A stretch of 33,795 nt of DNA from Chitinophagaceae bacterium (GCA_947466405.1 CANICR010000011.1:1-33795); one strand, 5' to 3'; positions 23,252-33,068 are shown, counted from the stretch's first letter. Numbers and translations are program-made. Notes: a model not told the origin generated them from the sequence alone.

Positions 23252-23941
23252 TTAATAAAAGTTTTTTTTATCTGTTTTGTTCCAATAAAGTACAATTAAA
23301 AACCCAACGATAGCTCCGCCTACGTGAGCAAAGTGCGCAACATTATCGGCTGCTGCATTGGCAATACCACTAAAAATATCAAAAGCTAAAATTCCTATAA
23401 TAGCCCATTTGGTTTTAATCGGAAAAGGAATAGGAAAAATAAAAAGCTGTGTATTAGGGAACGTGTATCCATAAGCCGCAAGAACACCCATGATTGCACC
23501 AGACGCACCAACGGTAGCATTTCTTCTCAGTATATCTGTATACATTGATTGCTCTTCGGCACTAAGAATTATATGATCAAAGGCCCAGTAATCATGTACA
23601 TAACTTCCTAATTGTGCAAATCCTGCGGCTATGCCGCAGATTAAAAAGAAAGCTAAAAATCTTTGAGGGCCCCACATTCTTTCCATCATACTTCCAAACA
23701 TCCATAGGCCAAACATATTAAGCAATAAATGAAAAAAGCCACCATGCATAAACATGTGGGTAATCAATTGATAAGGCTTAAATAATGGTGAATAAATATG
23801 ATGTAGTGCAAACAGATCGTTTACTTTATTTGCATCATTCATTCCACCAAAAGCGGTTTGAGCGAAATAAACCAATGCGTTAATGATAATTAAATTTAAA
23901 ACAATGGGTGGGGTATCGCTAAAGCTATTTCTTGAATTCAT
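23252..23941 (-). CDS. rhomboid intramembrane serine protease
   Basis: A 229-residue polytopic protease of the canonical rhomboid type. The catalytic dyad is intact: VGASGAIMG with Ser147 and FAHVGGAIVG with His206; HGGFFHLLLNMFGLW in TM2 supplies the HxxxN oxyanion motif. Rhomboids cut membrane-embedded substrates; none is known here. It follows the rlmD-like gene by 21 bp and precedes the divergent, serine-less rhomboid by 6 bp on the same strand, so the two are made together. Confidence 0.95.
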   Translation of the reverse strand: MNSRNSFSDTPPIVLNLIIINALVYFAQTAFGGMNDANKVNDLFALHHIYSPLFKPYQLITHMFMHGGFFHLLLNMFGLWMFGSMMERMWGPQRFLAFFLICGIAAGFAQLGSYVHDYWAFDHIILSAEEQSMYTDILRRNATVGASGAIMGVLAAYGYTFPNTQLFIFPIPFPIKTKWAIIGILAFDIFSGIANAAADNVAHFAHVGGAIVGFLIVLYWNKTDKKNFY

Positions 23942-23962
23942 AAAATAAAGGTAGGGGTTAAT

Positions 23963-25369
23963 TTATTTTAAAGTTAGTAATGCAACACATTCAATGTGGT
24001 GTGTATGAGGAAACATATCTACGGCTTGTATTTTTTCTAGTTTATATTTTTCAGAAAGCAAGGCAATGTCTCTCGCCTGTGTGGCGGTATTACAGCTTAC
24101 GTATACAATTTTTGGCGATTGCATTTCCAATAGTTTTATGATCAACTTTTCGTGCATTCCTGCTCTTGGAGGATCGGTAATAACAACATCGGGCTTTCCA
24201 TGGGTATTAAAAAAAGCGTCATTGCAAATTTTGATAACATCGCCAGCAAAAAAATGGGCATGATTAATATTATTGAGTGCTGCATTTTTTTTCGCATCTT
24301 CAATAGCATCTTCAATTACTTCTACGCCGATAATTTTTTTCGCATGTTCGCTAATGAAGATTCCAATACTCCCTGTGCCACAGTACAAATCATACACGGT
24401 TTCTGTGCCCGTAAGAGCGGCAAATTCTTTGGTAATGCTATATAGTTTTTCTGCTTGTTTGGTATTGGTTTGAAAAAAAGATTTTGGGCTAATGATAAAA
24501 TTGAAGCTGCCGAGTTTTTCAGTAACATATCCCTTACCGTAATAAACTTGTGGAACAAGGTCATAAATACTATCATTCCACTTGGGATTAATGGTATAAA
24601 GCAATGTGGTTATAGAGGGTACTTTTTTTAATAAATGATCTAATAGTAAAACCCTGTCAGATTCTGCATCGTGATTTAAACAAATGTTAACCATCAATTC
24701 ACCTGTGCTAGTGAGTCGGATGATAATATTTCTTAACCATCCTGTATGATTTCTGATATCATAAAATTCAAATCCCATCTCTGTAGCAAAGGTCCTGATG
24801 GTATTTCTGATATCATTATTTACGCCATCCAATAAATGACATTCCTGAATATCAATAATTTTATCAAAGATTCTTGGGGCATGATATCCAAGCGCATTTT
24901 GTTGTATTAAAGCAGCATCGGTATTTATTTCTTCATTTGTTAAAAACCGTTTGTTGCTAAAAGTAAATTCAAGTTTATTTCGATATTCTGTGGTATTGTC
25001 GGAACCTGCAATAGGTAATAAAACAGGAATCTCTGTTTTTCCAATGCGCGTGATATTTTGTACAGCTTCTTGTTGTTTAAATTGCAATTGTTTTTCATAG
25101 GGAAGCATTTGCCATTTGCATCCTCCACAGAGTCCAAAATGTTTACAGAAAGGAACTAGTCTATCGTTAGCCGGTTTAATAATTTTAATGGCCCTACCTT
25201 CTGCCCAATCTTTTTTGTTTTTTACAATCTGTATATCTACAATATCTCCAGGAACAGCCCCAGAAACAAAGAGTACTTTTCCATCATGTCTTACAAGAGA
25301 TTTTCCTTCAGCAGCATAATCGGTTATGGTGATATTTTCTAATATCGTAATACTTTTATTTTTTCGCAC
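23963..25369 (-). CDS. rlmD: 23S rRNA (uracil-C5)-methyltransferase, RlmD/RumA type
   Basis: AdoMet-dependent m5U methyltransferase for rRNA or tRNA. The 468-residue protein starts at a GTG. It has an N-terminal TRAM domain, an iron-sulfur cluster motif C75-x5-C81-x2-C84 with a fourth Cys at 177, then SFFQTNTKQAEKLY, DLYCGTGSIG, TDPPRAGMHEKL and VYVSCNTATQARD with the catalytic cysteine of SCN. Which uridine is modified (RlmD, RlmC or TrmA-type) is not certain from sequence. A TAATTTTG box lies just upstream, so the mRNA may begin at or next to the GTG. It leads the run with the rhomboids and the EEP protein. Confidence 0.93.
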   Translation of the reverse strand: MRKNKSITILENITITDYAAEGKSLVRHDGKVLFVSGAVPGDIVDIQIVKNKKDWAEGRAIKIIKPANDRLVPFCKHFGLCGGCKWQMLPYEKQLQFKQQEAVQNITRIGKTEIPVLLPIAGSDNTTEYRNKLEFTFSNKRFLTNEEINTDAALIQQNALGYHAPRIFDKIIDIQECHLLDGVNNDIRNTIRTFATEMGFEFYDIRNHTGWLRNIIIRLTSTGELMVNICLNHDAESDRVLLLDHLLKKVPSITTLLYTINPKWNDSIYDLVPQVYYGKGYVTEKLGSFNFIISPKSFFQTNTKQAEKLYSITKEFAALTGTETVYDLYCGTGSIGIFISEHAKKIIGVEVIEDAIEDAKKNAALNNINHAHFFAGDVIKICNDAFFNTHGKPDVVITDPPRAGMHEKLIIKLLEMQSPKIVYVSCNTATQARDIALLSEKYKLEKIQAVDMFPHTHHIECVALLTLK

Positions 25370-25373
25370 AATG

Positions 25374-25381
25374 CAAAATTA
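25374..25381 (-). promoter_or_regulatory. promoter -7 box for the rlmD-rhomboid operon
   Basis: The minus strand reads TAATTTTG, matching TAnnTTTG and ending 4 bp before the GTG start. This supports GTG 25369 as the start of a near-leaderless message. The divergent promoter of the thioredoxin-like gene is about 70 bp away. Confidence 0.45.
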
Positions 25382-25448
25382 ACCTTTATCGAAACAAAAA
25401 AAATTGTTAATGAAATGTAATTTTCTTCTTTTATATAAATCATAACTA

Positions 25449-25478
25449 TTGAAAAACTCTTTTATTTGAATATATTTG
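25449..25478 (+). promoter_or_regulatory. promoter of the thioredoxin-like/parvulin pair
   Basis: TTG at 25449-25451, a 19-bp spacer, then TATATTTG at 25471-25478: an exact Bacteroidota -33/-7 pair. It ends 17 bp before ATG 25496. An upstream in-frame TTG (25466) overlaps this box and is therefore rejected as the start. Confidence 0.65.
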
Positions 25479-25495
25479 TTCATAAAATCAGACGC

Positions 25496-26923
25496 ATGAA
25501 AAAAATATGTTTACTTCCTTTATCGCTGCTTTTTTCAGCATTTTCATTTTCTCAAACATTTACCGTTACATTAAAAACGCCAAGTTATAAAGGAGGCGTA
25601 GCTTTTCTGTGTTATCACATGGGAAAAAACTTAAATATTGAAGATTCTACTGTAGTCAATACGCAGGGTGTTGCTGTTTTTACAGGAAATAGGACATTGC
25701 CAGGAGGTATTTATTCCATCGTTTTTCCGGGCAAAAGATTAACAATGGATTTTTTTATAGATAAACAACAAACAATTGAAATTATAGCAGACAGTGCCGA
25801 TTTAACTAATGCGGTGGTGAAAGGATCTAAGGAGAATGATCTTTTTCAACAGTATCAGCAATATGTAGTGTCAAAAGGAACCCAAATGCAAGTAGAAAAA
25901 ATCGGGTATAGTAATTCAAGAACAAAGAAAGACTCTTCGCTTCATGAAGAAAACTACGCAAGATTAAATAAAGAGCTTAATGAATTTAGAGACAGTATAA
26001 TTCTACATTCCCCGCAATCAATGATGACGCTGTTTTTAAAAACAATGAAAGAGCCAGAGATACTTTATCGGTCACCAAAAAACAGAAAAGACTCAGTTGA
26101 AAATTTTAATTATTATAAAGCACACTATTGGGACGGCATAACGTTTATGGATGACCGAATTTTAAGAACGCCTTTCTTTTTACCGAAGCTGGAAAGATAT
26201 TATAGAGAAGTGATTCCTCAGTCGTCAGATACAATAATAAACGATATTGACTATAAGCTTTTACTCGCACGTACTTGTCCTGAAATGTATAAATTTTTAT
26301 TAAACTGGCTTACAGATGAGTACATCAATCCTAAATATATGGGGCAAGACGCCATCTTTGTTCACTTGTTTGAAAAGTACCACAGTAAGGGTGTTAGTAG
26401 TTGGTTAAATGAAAAACAGATGGAAACAATTTCAAGAAGAGCGTATATGCAAATGAGTAATTTAATCGGGGTAAAGGCGGCAAATATTGACATGGTAGAT
26501 TCAACAGGTAAGAAAAGAGCATTGTATGATCAGCCGGCCGACTATATGCTGATTATTTTTTGGGATCCAACATGTGGGCATTGTAAAGAAGAGCTACCGA
26601 GAATTGATTCTATTTACAAAGCGTCATGGAAGAAACACGGCGTAAAAATTTATGCTGTATTATCAGAAAATGATAAAAAAGCAGATTGGGTGAACTATAT
26701 CATCGAGCATAATATTGGAGACTGGATACATGTTTATGAAACCAAAGAAATGGAAAAAAATATAGCAGATGCTCAAAAGCCTGGATTTAGACAGCTATTT
26801 GATGTAATTCAAACTCCAACACTTTTATTGCTTGATAATGAAAAAAGAATTATTGGTAAAAAACTTGGCTGGCAACAATTGAATGATTTGCTTGAAACAA
26901 AATGGGCTTCAAAAAAAGAATAA
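25496..26923 (+). CDS. secreted thioredoxin-fold protein (TlpA-like, DUF5106-type)
   Basis: Starting at ATG 25496 the 475-residue product has a signal peptide (MKKICLLPLSLLFSAFSFSQ), an N-terminal beta domain like DUF4369, a long charged helical middle (DUF5106-like), and a C-terminal thioredoxin fold with the active-site CGHC at residues 360-363 (FWDPTCGHCKEELPRID), cis-proline QTPTLLLL, and LGWQQL. It probably handles disulfides or reductive steps in the periplasm. A parvulin isomerase gene follows 20 bp later, giving an envelope-folding pair under one promoter. The redox partner is not visible. Confidence 0.88.
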   Translation: MKKICLLPLSLLFSAFSFSQTFTVTLKTPSYKGGVAFLCYHMGKNLNIEDSTVVNTQGVAVFTGNRTLPGGIYSIVFPGKRLTMDFFIDKQQTIEIIADSADLTNAVVKGSKENDLFQQYQQYVVSKGTQMQVEKIGYSNSRTKKDSSLHEENYARLNKELNEFRDSIILHSPQSMMTLFLKTMKEPEILYRSPKNRKDSVENFNYYKAHYWDGITFMDDRILRTPFFLPKLERYYREVIPQSSDTIINDIDYKLLLARTCPEMYKFLLNWLTDEYINPKYMGQDAIFVHLFEKYHSKGVSSWLNEKQMETISRRAYMQMSNLIGVKAANIDMVDSTGKKRALYDQPADYMLIIFWDPTCGHCKEELPRIDSIYKASWKKHGVKIYAVLSENDKKADWVNYIIEHNIGDWIHVYETKEMEKNIADAQKPGFRQLFDVIQTPTLLLLDNEKRIIGKKLGWQQLNDLLETKWASKKE

Positions 26924-26942
26924 CAACTAAATTAATCAGTCA

Positions 26943-28856
26943 ATGAAGAAGTGTTTTTTTTTAGTAATTATTTTTGTTTCAAAAATTGCGTTAGCTCAAA
27001 CAATTATTTCCTACGGCAACTATACCGTCTCTAAGGATGAATTTTTACGGGCTTATAATAAAAACAAAACACCGGTAGAGGATAAAGAAAAAGCAATAAG
27101 AGAATACACCGAACTGTATACAAATTTTAAGTTAAAAGTAAGGGCAGCGCAAGATTTACGAATAGACACCTTGAATCAAATAAAAAATGATGTAGAAAAC
27201 TTTCGACATCAGGTAGAGGAAAACTATTTGAATGATGAAACTACCTTCAAGGTATTATTAAACGAGGCTTTACGCAGAAGTCAACAAGACTTAAGGGTTT
27301 TTCATTATTCAATACAAATGGATCCCAACGACAAATCTGAAGACACGCTACAAAAATATCAAACAATATTTTCTTTTTATAACAACCTAAAAAACGGAGC
27401 TCCTAATTTAAAAATACCTGAAGGAATTAAGGCTTCTGATTTGGGATACATCACCGTTTTTTCCTTACCGTATCAATATGAGAATATTGTTTATGGGCTA
27501 AAGGTTGGTGAATTTTCACAACTATACAGGTCTAAAAAAGCCTGGCATATTTTTCAAATAACAGAACAGCGAGAAAGTGTTGGTAAATGGAAGATTGCGC
27601 AAATACTTTTAACCTTTCCACCCAATCCAGATGACAATATAAAAACCAGCACTAAAAAAAGAATCGACTCTATTTATCTGTTATTAAAAAACGGAGTTGA
27701 TTTTTCAAAAATGGCTACCAATGTGAGTGAAGATAAACTGTCGAATACAAATGGTGGAGAAATGCCAGAATTTGGAGTGGGGAAATTTGATTATTCGTTT
27801 GAAAAAGAAATAAACAACTTAAAAACAGATGGAGAAATTTCAAAACCATTTGAAACCGCATTTGGATATCACATCATCAAAAGAATTAAGTATACACCAA
27901 CACCTCAATCTATAGATGATGAAAACCTTCAGTTTGAAATAAAACAGAAACTGATGCAAGAAGAAAGGATTAGGCTTGCTAAAGAAAAATTTTACACACA
28001 GATTTCAAAAAAGATTGGGCTTAAGCTTTATACTTCGGTCAAAGAAAAGGAATTATATAGATATGCCGATTCTGTAATTAGCAGTATAGAGGCTAAGGCA
28101 ACATTGAGTCAGCCAATTAGCAATCAACCAATAATAGGATTTATAAAAGGCGCCCCATTAAAAGGAAAAGACTGGTTAGCTTATGTTAGAGACTATAAAT
28201 TAAACAACGAATTATATAACGGTGAAACCAATGAACAGATTTGGAAAAGATACATAGAAACATCTTCACTAGAGTATTATAAAAAACATTTAGAAGAATT
28301 TAATGCAGATTTTGCTTATCAATTGCAGGAGTTTAAAGAAGGTAATTTATTATTTGAGGTAATGGATAAAGAAGTTTGGACTCGTGCCAGTACAGATTCG
28401 GTAGGGCTTTTAAAATATTATAATTCCAACAAAGAAAAATATATTTGGGGAGCAAGCGCTGATGCGTTGGTTATGAATAGTACAACAGAAGATTTGGCTC
28501 AGGAAATGATGAACGAGTTAAAGTCGGGTAAGACTTGGCAATCGCTAGTTGAATTAAAAGAAGGAGAAGTGCAGGCAGATAGCAACAGGTTTGAACTCAT
28601 TCAAATTAACGCTTCGGCTTCAGCAACGCCTGGCTCCTATTCAGAAATTACCAAAAACTCCGATGGTACTGCAACTTTTATAAAGTATTATCAATTTTAC
28701 CCTGCAGGCTTACAAAGAAGTTTTTCGGATTCAAAAGGATTATTAGTAAATGATTATCAAACGGTTGTGGAGAAAACCTGGGTTGATCAATTGAGAAAAA
28801 AGTACCCAGTAAAAATAAACGAATCCCTGCTGATAAATATTATAAAAGGGCAATAA
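26943..28856 (+). CDS. periplasmic peptidyl-prolyl isomerase, parvulin/SurA-like
   Basis: A 637-residue exported protein with signal peptide (MKKCFFLVIIFVSKIALAQ). A good parvulin domain lies around 213-315 (KIAQILLTFPPNPDD, SEDKLSNTNGGEMPEFGVG, ISKPFETAFGYHIIK), preceded by a weaker parvulin-like segment (about 115-205). A SurA-like N-terminal helical region (SKDEFLRAYNKNK) and a long C-terminal region complete it. It likely assists folding of outer-membrane proteins. Coupled to the thioredoxin-like gene by 20 bp. No terminator is evident; recA starts 195 bp later with its own box. Confidence 0.9.
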   Translation: MKKCFFLVIIFVSKIALAQTIISYGNYTVSKDEFLRAYNKNKTPVEDKEKAIREYTELYTNFKLKVRAAQDLRIDTLNQIKNDVENFRHQVEENYLNDETTFKVLLNEALRRSQQDLRVFHYSIQMDPNDKSEDTLQKYQTIFSFYNNLKNGAPNLKIPEGIKASDLGYITVFSLPYQYENIVYGLKVGEFSQLYRSKKAWHIFQITEQRESVGKWKIAQILLTFPPNPDDNIKTSTKKRIDSIYLLLKNGVDFSKMATNVSEDKLSNTNGGEMPEFGVGKFDYSFEKEINNLKTDGEISKPFETAFGYHIIKRIKYTPTPQSIDDENLQFEIKQKLMQEERIRLAKEKFYTQISKKIGLKLYTSVKEKELYRYADSVISSIEAKATLSQPISNQPIIGFIKGAPLKGKDWLAYVRDYKLNNELYNGETNEQIWKRYIETSSLEYYKKHLEEFNADFAYQLQEFKEGNLLFEVMDKEVWTRASTDSVGLLKYYNSNKEKYIWGASADALVMNSTTEDLAQEMMNELKSGKTWQSLVELKEGEVQADSNRFELIQINASASATPGSYSEITKNSDGTATFIKYYQFYPAGLQRSFSDSKGLLVNDYQTVVEKTWVDQLRKKYPVKINESLLINIIKGQ

Positions 28857-28990
28857 CCGCACAGGTAATAAGTGTAATTATCATATAAAAGAGGTATTGC
28901 ATTCAAAATAGCTGTTTTTTTCTCTTCGCCGCATGTATAAAAAACTTAGCAAAAAATACTAAATAAATTAGTTTTTTAAAAAAAACCTCT

Positions 28991-28998
28991 TATCTTTG
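28991..28998 (+). promoter_or_regulatory. promoter -7 box for recA
   Basis: TATCTTTG, a full TAnnTTTG match, 53 bp before the recA ATG. No convincing -33 TTG, and no LexA-type palindrome is seen around it. Confidence 0.45.
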
Positions 28999-29051
28999 TC
29001 TCCGGCATTTAAATTAAACGATTTCAGATACATCACTTAAAAAAGAAAAAA

Positions 29052-30050
29052 ATGAGTAACACAGAAAAATTAAAAGCGTTAAAATTAACGATGGACAAGA
29101 TTGACAAAGACTTTGGAAAAGGGTCTGTCATGATGATGAACGAAAAGCCACCAATGGAACAAGGCGTTATTTCAACAGGATCAATTGGATTGGATGTTGC
29201 ATTAGGAATTGGTGGATTGCCAAAGGGACGTGTAATAGAAATATATGGTCCTGAATCATCCGGAAAAACCACATTAGCTACGCATGTAATTGCTGAGGCT
29301 CAAAAAAGAGGAGGACTTTGCGCATTTATAGATGCAGAGCATGCTTTTGATAGTAACTATGCGCAAAAATTAGGTGTGGATATAGACAGTTTATTAATAT
29401 CACAACCAGATTATGGTGAACAGGCTTTAGAAATTGCAGATAGATTAATTCTTTCAGGAGCTTTAGATGTTGTTGTAATAGATTCGGTTGCGGCATTAGT
29501 ACCTAAGAGTGAATTAGAGGGTGAGATGGGAGATAGCAAAATGGGATTGCATGCAAGATTGATGAGTCAGGCTTTGAGAAAACTAACGGCTACAATATCT
29601 AAAACAAATAGTTGCTGCATCTTTATTAATCAGCTAAGAGAAAAGATTGGAGTGATGTTTGGAAATCCGGAAACAACAACTGGCGGAAACGCATTAAAAT
29701 TTTATGCGTCTGTTCGTTTGGATATTCGCAGAATGGCACAAATAAAAGACGGAGATGAAGTAATTGGAAATCATATTAAAGTTAAGGTGGTAAAAAATAA
29801 AGTAGCCCCACCTTTCCGTCAAGCAGAGTTTGATATTATTTATGGTGAAGGAATTTCAAAGGTTGGCGAAATAATAGATATGGGAGTAGAAATGGGTATT
29901 GTTCAAAAAAGCGGTAGTTGGTTTAGTTATAATGCTGAAAAAATGGGTCAAGGAAGAGAGTCGGTTAAACAGCTTTTGATAGACAATCCTGAAATGGCCA
30001 ATGAGATTGAGGCTAAAATAAGAGAGAAAATTAAAGAAATGCAAGCTTAG
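29052..30050 (+). CDS. recA: recombinase RecA
   Basis: RecA forms filaments on single-stranded DNA, drives strand exchange and triggers the SOS response. The 332-residue product has Walker [10 protein letters not shown] (66-74), [42 protein letters not shown] and the L2 loop, in the usual order. It is about 20 residues shorter than E. coli RecA because the C-terminal acidic tail is missing (it ends REKIKEMQA), as is common in this phylum. It is closed by a strong terminator. Confidence 0.98.
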   Translation: MSNTEKLKALKLTMDKIDKDFGKGSVMMMNEKPPMEQGVISTGSIGLDVALGIGGLPKGRVIEIYGPESSGKTTLATHVIAEAQKRGGLCAFIDAEHAFDSNYAQKLGVDIDSLLISQPDYGEQALEIADRLILSGALDVVVIDSVAALVPKSELEGEMGDSKMGLHARLMSQALRKLTATISKTNSCCIFINQLREKIGVMFGNPETTTGGNALKFYASVRLDIRRMAQIKDGDEVIGNHIKVKVVKNKVAPPFRQAEFDIIYGEGISKVGEIIDMGVEMGIVQKSGSWFSYNAEKMGQGRESVKQLLIDNPEMANEIEAKIREKIKEMQA

Positions 30051-30136
30051 TTATTAGGCTTTAATATGTTTACAAATAGATTTTTTCAATTATTTCTATA
30101 GTTGAATAATATGGGTTAGTAATTAAATAATCATCC

Positions 30137-30171
30137 AACCGTCTTTTTCTAAAGACGGTTTTTTGTTTTTT
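30137..30171 (+). terminator. intrinsic terminator of recA
   Basis: A perfect 10-bp stem (AACCGTCTTT 30137-30146 and AAAGACGGTT 30151-30160) with a TTCT loop, followed by TTTTGTTTTTT. It is the clearest terminator in the window. Confidence 0.93.
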
Positions 30172-30246
30172 GACTAAGTGTTTATATTTTTTGATTAGGA
30201 CTTAATAAATTAGCTTAATTTCAAAGACACAAAAAAATCAACCAAA

Positions 30247-32178
30247 ATGAAAAAGTTTTATTTTTTATTTTTATTCTCTGCCATAACATTTATGTCTCAG
30301 GCACAATGGAATCCTAATACTTCTGTTAATTTAGCCTTTTCAACTTCGGATGTATCAGATTTGCAATCTTTAGCAACCTCCGATGGTAAAACATGGATAG
30401 CTTTTTATACAAGTAGTGGAGGTGGATATCAAATGAGGGCGCAATTGCTTGATGTAAATGGATTTCCGTTATTGGGATCAAATGGTGTATTGGTAAGCAA
30501 TCAAAATTCCGGCTCCGCCACTTACGTATTCAATATATGTATTGATGATCAAAATAATTTAATAATCGGACATCAGTACGAATCCGGAGGATCTCTCATT
30601 GCAGCTTTGTCAAAAGTAAATATAGACGGAACTTTACCTTGGGTAAATGACGTCGTATTAGGCCCCGGTTTAGCGGTATATCCAGCAGTTGATAACAATA
30701 ATGACATTTTTGTTGCTTGGATTAATGAAAGTCCCTCCACATTAGTTATGCAAAAAGTGAGCAATAGCGGGTCTATATTATGGCCATCAAATATTTCCGT
30801 AACTGTTGACGCTACAAATACAACGCGCGGACAAATTGTAACCCATTCAAATGGAGACTTTACTTTATTGTTTCAAAAAAGAGCCGGTGTAATTAATACA
30901 TTTTTATACGCGCAAAGGTATACCACAGATGGTGCTTCTATTTGGGCTGCGCCTGTTTTATTATCTAATTTAGGCACATCTGGTGCTAGATATTATAGCG
31001 TTTTTGCTGATGGAAATACTACCTATGTTGGATATTATGCAAGTGGTGGTTTTAGGTTCGCAGCCTTTTTACAAAAAATATCATCAGATGGAATATTGCC
31101 ATGGGGACTTGATGGTTCGCCTATATCAACTTATTCAACAGATCCAGATCCAATACAAATGACAACCAGCGTTGCTCATTATCCTAATTCACCTTATGTA
31201 TGGGCGGCAACAACATATTCGGATATCAATCAAAATAATTATGGGGTTTTTGTGCAAAAATTTGATACACTAACAGGTGCAGTGCAATTAGACCCATTAG
31301 GAAAAGAGGTTTATCCAATATCTGCAAGCAGAGATCAGTTGTGCGGAAAATTATCATTATATAATGACGGACCTGTTTTTTTAAACTATGATAACGACTA
31401 TAAAATTTATGTAACAAGGTTAAATAGCAGTGGAGATTTTGTATGGACCAATCAAAGAACAGAGGTAAGTTCAACAACCTATACGCTTGGCAATCCAAAA
31501 GGTCGTTTTGCTTTCACTGATATTGTCAATAATCAAGCAGTTGCAATGTGGACAGAAAACAGAGGCGTGGAAGATAAGGGCTATGCGCAAAATGTACTAA
31601 TTTCAAGCGGCCTGCCAATAAAATTAATAGAATTTAAAGGATTGATTAAGGATAAACAATCAAATTTATTCTGGGAAACATCTGCAGAAATAAATAACAA
31701 AGGATTTGAGATAGAAAAAAGTATTGATGGAAAAACGTTTAAAAAAATCGCCTTTGTAAACAGTTTGGCGAATAAAAACAATAGTGATACAAGACTAAAC
31801 TATTCATTTATAGATAAAGAGGAGTTGTTTCCAAATAACTATTATCGTCTGAAACAAATAGACTTACAAGGCACATACGACTATACTAAAACGATATTAT
31901 TGCGAGCAGAAAAAGAGGATATCTTTTTAATCAAAACGATATTTCCCACGCCAACGATAAAAAATTTAAATGTATCTTTTCAATCATCAACTCAAACAAA
32001 AGCAGATATAATTGTGCTAGACAATAAAGGAAAAATTGTTAAGAAAAGTTCGATAAATAGTCTTGTCGGTGAAAATAATATATCAATTGACGTTTCATCG
32101 TTTTCAAAAGGCATTTACTATTTAAAAATTATTAGCAATAACGGACAAATTGCTGAGCAAAAATGGATTAAGCAATAG
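30247..32178 (+). CDS. secreted protein with T9SS type A sorting domain
   Basis: A 643-residue exported protein with signal peptide (MKKFYFLFLFSAITFMSQAQ). The large N-terminal part (about 25-455) is a beta-rich, Gly/Asn/Ser-rich region of short repeated strands (WNPNTS..., WIAFYTS, GSNGVLV, WAAPVLLS), likely a beta-propeller. Next comes the Bacteroidota IEFKG...NNKGFEIEKSIDGKTFKKIA domain, and finally a C-terminal sorting domain (about 565-643) with ISIDVSSFSKGIYYLKIISNNGQ and the basic end. It should be released or anchored at the cell surface by T9SS. Substrate or ligand unknown. Confidence 0.88.
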   Translation: MKKFYFLFLFSAITFMSQAQWNPNTSVNLAFSTSDVSDLQSLATSDGKTWIAFYTSSGGGYQMRAQLLDVNGFPLLGSNGVLVSNQNSGSATYVFNICIDDQNNLIIGHQYESGGSLIAALSKVNIDGTLPWVNDVVLGPGLAVYPAVDNNNDIFVAWINESPSTLVMQKVSNSGSILWPSNISVTVDATNTTRGQIVTHSNGDFTLLFQKRAGVINTFLYAQRYTTDGASIWAAPVLLSNLGTSGARYYSVFADGNTTYVGYYASGGFRFAAFLQKISSDGILPWGLDGSPISTYSTDPDPIQMTTSVAHYPNSPYVWAATTYSDINQNNYGVFVQKFDTLTGAVQLDPLGKEVYPISASRDQLCGKLSLYNDGPVFLNYDNDYKIYVTRLNSSGDFVWTNQRTEVSSTTYTLGNPKGRFAFTDIVNNQAVAMWTENRGVEDKGYAQNVLISSGLPIKLIEFKGLIKDKQSNLFWETSAEINNKGFEIEKSIDGKTFKKIAFVNSLANKNNSDTRLNYSFIDKEELFPNNYYRLKQIDLQGTYDYTKTILLRAEKEDIFLIKTIFPTPTIKNLNVSFQSSTQTKADIIVLDNKGKIVKKSSINSLVGENNISIDVSSFSKGIYYLKIISNNGQIAEQKWIKQ

Positions 32179-32224
32179 TTGAAAAACGCTATCAATAAAC
32201 AAGAATAAAAAGAATTTTTTAAAA

Positions 32225-32617
32225 ATGACATTAACCATTGAAACGCCCACGTTGCTTTTTTCGGCATGCTCGTTAATATTATTAGCATATACAAACAGAT
32301 TTTTAACAATAGCTCAATTAATAAGAGGACTCAAAAAAACATATCTTGAAAAAGAAAACCAAAGCATTTTATTAGAAATAAAAAATTTAAATCTTCGGTT
32401 ATCATTAATTCGATACATGCAACTTTGTGGAGTGCTTTGTTTGTTTTTATCTGTATTTACAATGCTGTTGTTGTATGTAGGACTAATTAATTACGGAATT
32501 TATTTTTTTGGAGCTAGCCTACTTTTTTTGTTAGTCTCACTTGGTATTTCTTTTTGGGAAATTAGCATTTCGGTTCATGCGCTTAGATTGCATTTAAAAG
32601 ACCTCATTGAAGAATAG
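32225..32617 (+). CDS. DUF2721-family membrane protein
   Basis: A 130-residue protein with three hydrophobic segments (about 6-24, 65-85, 88-112). The N-terminal ETPTLLFSACSLILLAYTNRFLTIAQLIR, the charged linker EKENQSILLEIKNLNLRLSLIRYMQ and C-terminal SVHALRLHLKDL resemble DUF2721 (PF11026). The function is not known. It follows the T9SS protein gene by 46 bp and is closed by a shared bidirectional terminator. Confidence 0.8.
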   Translation: MTLTIETPTLLFSACSLILLAYTNRFLTIAQLIRGLKKTYLEKENQSILLEIKNLNLRLSLIRYMQLCGVLCLFLSVFTMLLLYVGLINYGIYFFGASLLFLLVSLGISFWEISISVHALRLHLKDLIEE

Positions 32618-32633
32618 AAAGTGCATTATAAAA

Positions 32634-32660
32634 AAAGTCTCGTAGTTTTTACGAGACTTT
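32634..32660. terminator. bidirectional intrinsic terminator
   Basis: A perfect 11-bp stem (AAAGTCTCGTA 32634-32644 and TACGAGACTTT 32650-32660), loop GTTTT, with further A/T flanks that serve as the T run in both directions. It lies between the convergent DUF2721 and DoxX genes. Confidence 0.92.
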
Positions 32661-32681
32661 TTTTATATATAAATATCTAAT

Positions 32682-33050
32682 TTATTTTCCTAAAATTCTG
32701 TTGGAAAATTCAGGGAAGCGAAGCATTCCTACAATCCAAACAAAAGCAGCAATAACAACAGGAGCAGTAGTTGACTGGCCATGTTCTAAGTGGGTAGCGA
32801 TTCCGCCGCCCATATAAGCCACAAGCAACAAGGTTCCTATTACACCTGTGCGAGGTATAATAAATAGAACAATTGCAGCTAATTCAATAAATCCAAGAAG
32901 TTTAAAATTAACAGCATTTAGACCAAAGCTTTCTGCCATTTTTAAGCCTTCAGGATTGCCGGTAATTTTTCCATAAGCGCTTCCTAAAAAGACAAAAGCG
33001 ATCAAGCTAGTAAGAACCCAAAAGATAATATTTTTTGTTTTTGTATTCAT
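32682..33050 (-). CDS. DoxX-family membrane protein
   Basis: Start taken as ATG 33050, giving 122 residues; a TTG further upstream (33071) lies inside the promoter box. Four helices are visible (about 7-26, 47-64, 67-85, 96-113), with DoxX-like segments FLGSAYGKITG, AIVLFIIPRTGVIGTLLLVAYMGG and ATHLEHGQ. DoxX proteins are small membrane proteins linked to redox or quinone systems; the role here is unknown. It converges on the DUF2721 gene across a shared terminator. Confidence 0.88.
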   Translation of the reverse strand: MNTKTKNIIFWVLTSLIAFVFLGSAYGKITGNPEGLKMAESFGLNAVNFKLLGFIELAAIVLFIIPRTGVIGTLLLVAYMGGGIATHLEHGQSTTAPVVIAAFVWIVGMLRFPEFSNRILGK

Positions 33051-33068
33051 ATTTTTAAGTTTAGAATT

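Noticed and set aside
25466-25495. TTG start for the thioredoxin-like protein, ten residues longer
   Set aside because: It overlaps the TATATTTG box and would put charged residues before the signal peptide.
28885-28995. AAGAGGT/ACCTCTT pair upstream of recA as an operator or hairpin
   Set aside because: Only 7 bp and roughly 95 bp apart; expected by chance, and unlike a LexA site.
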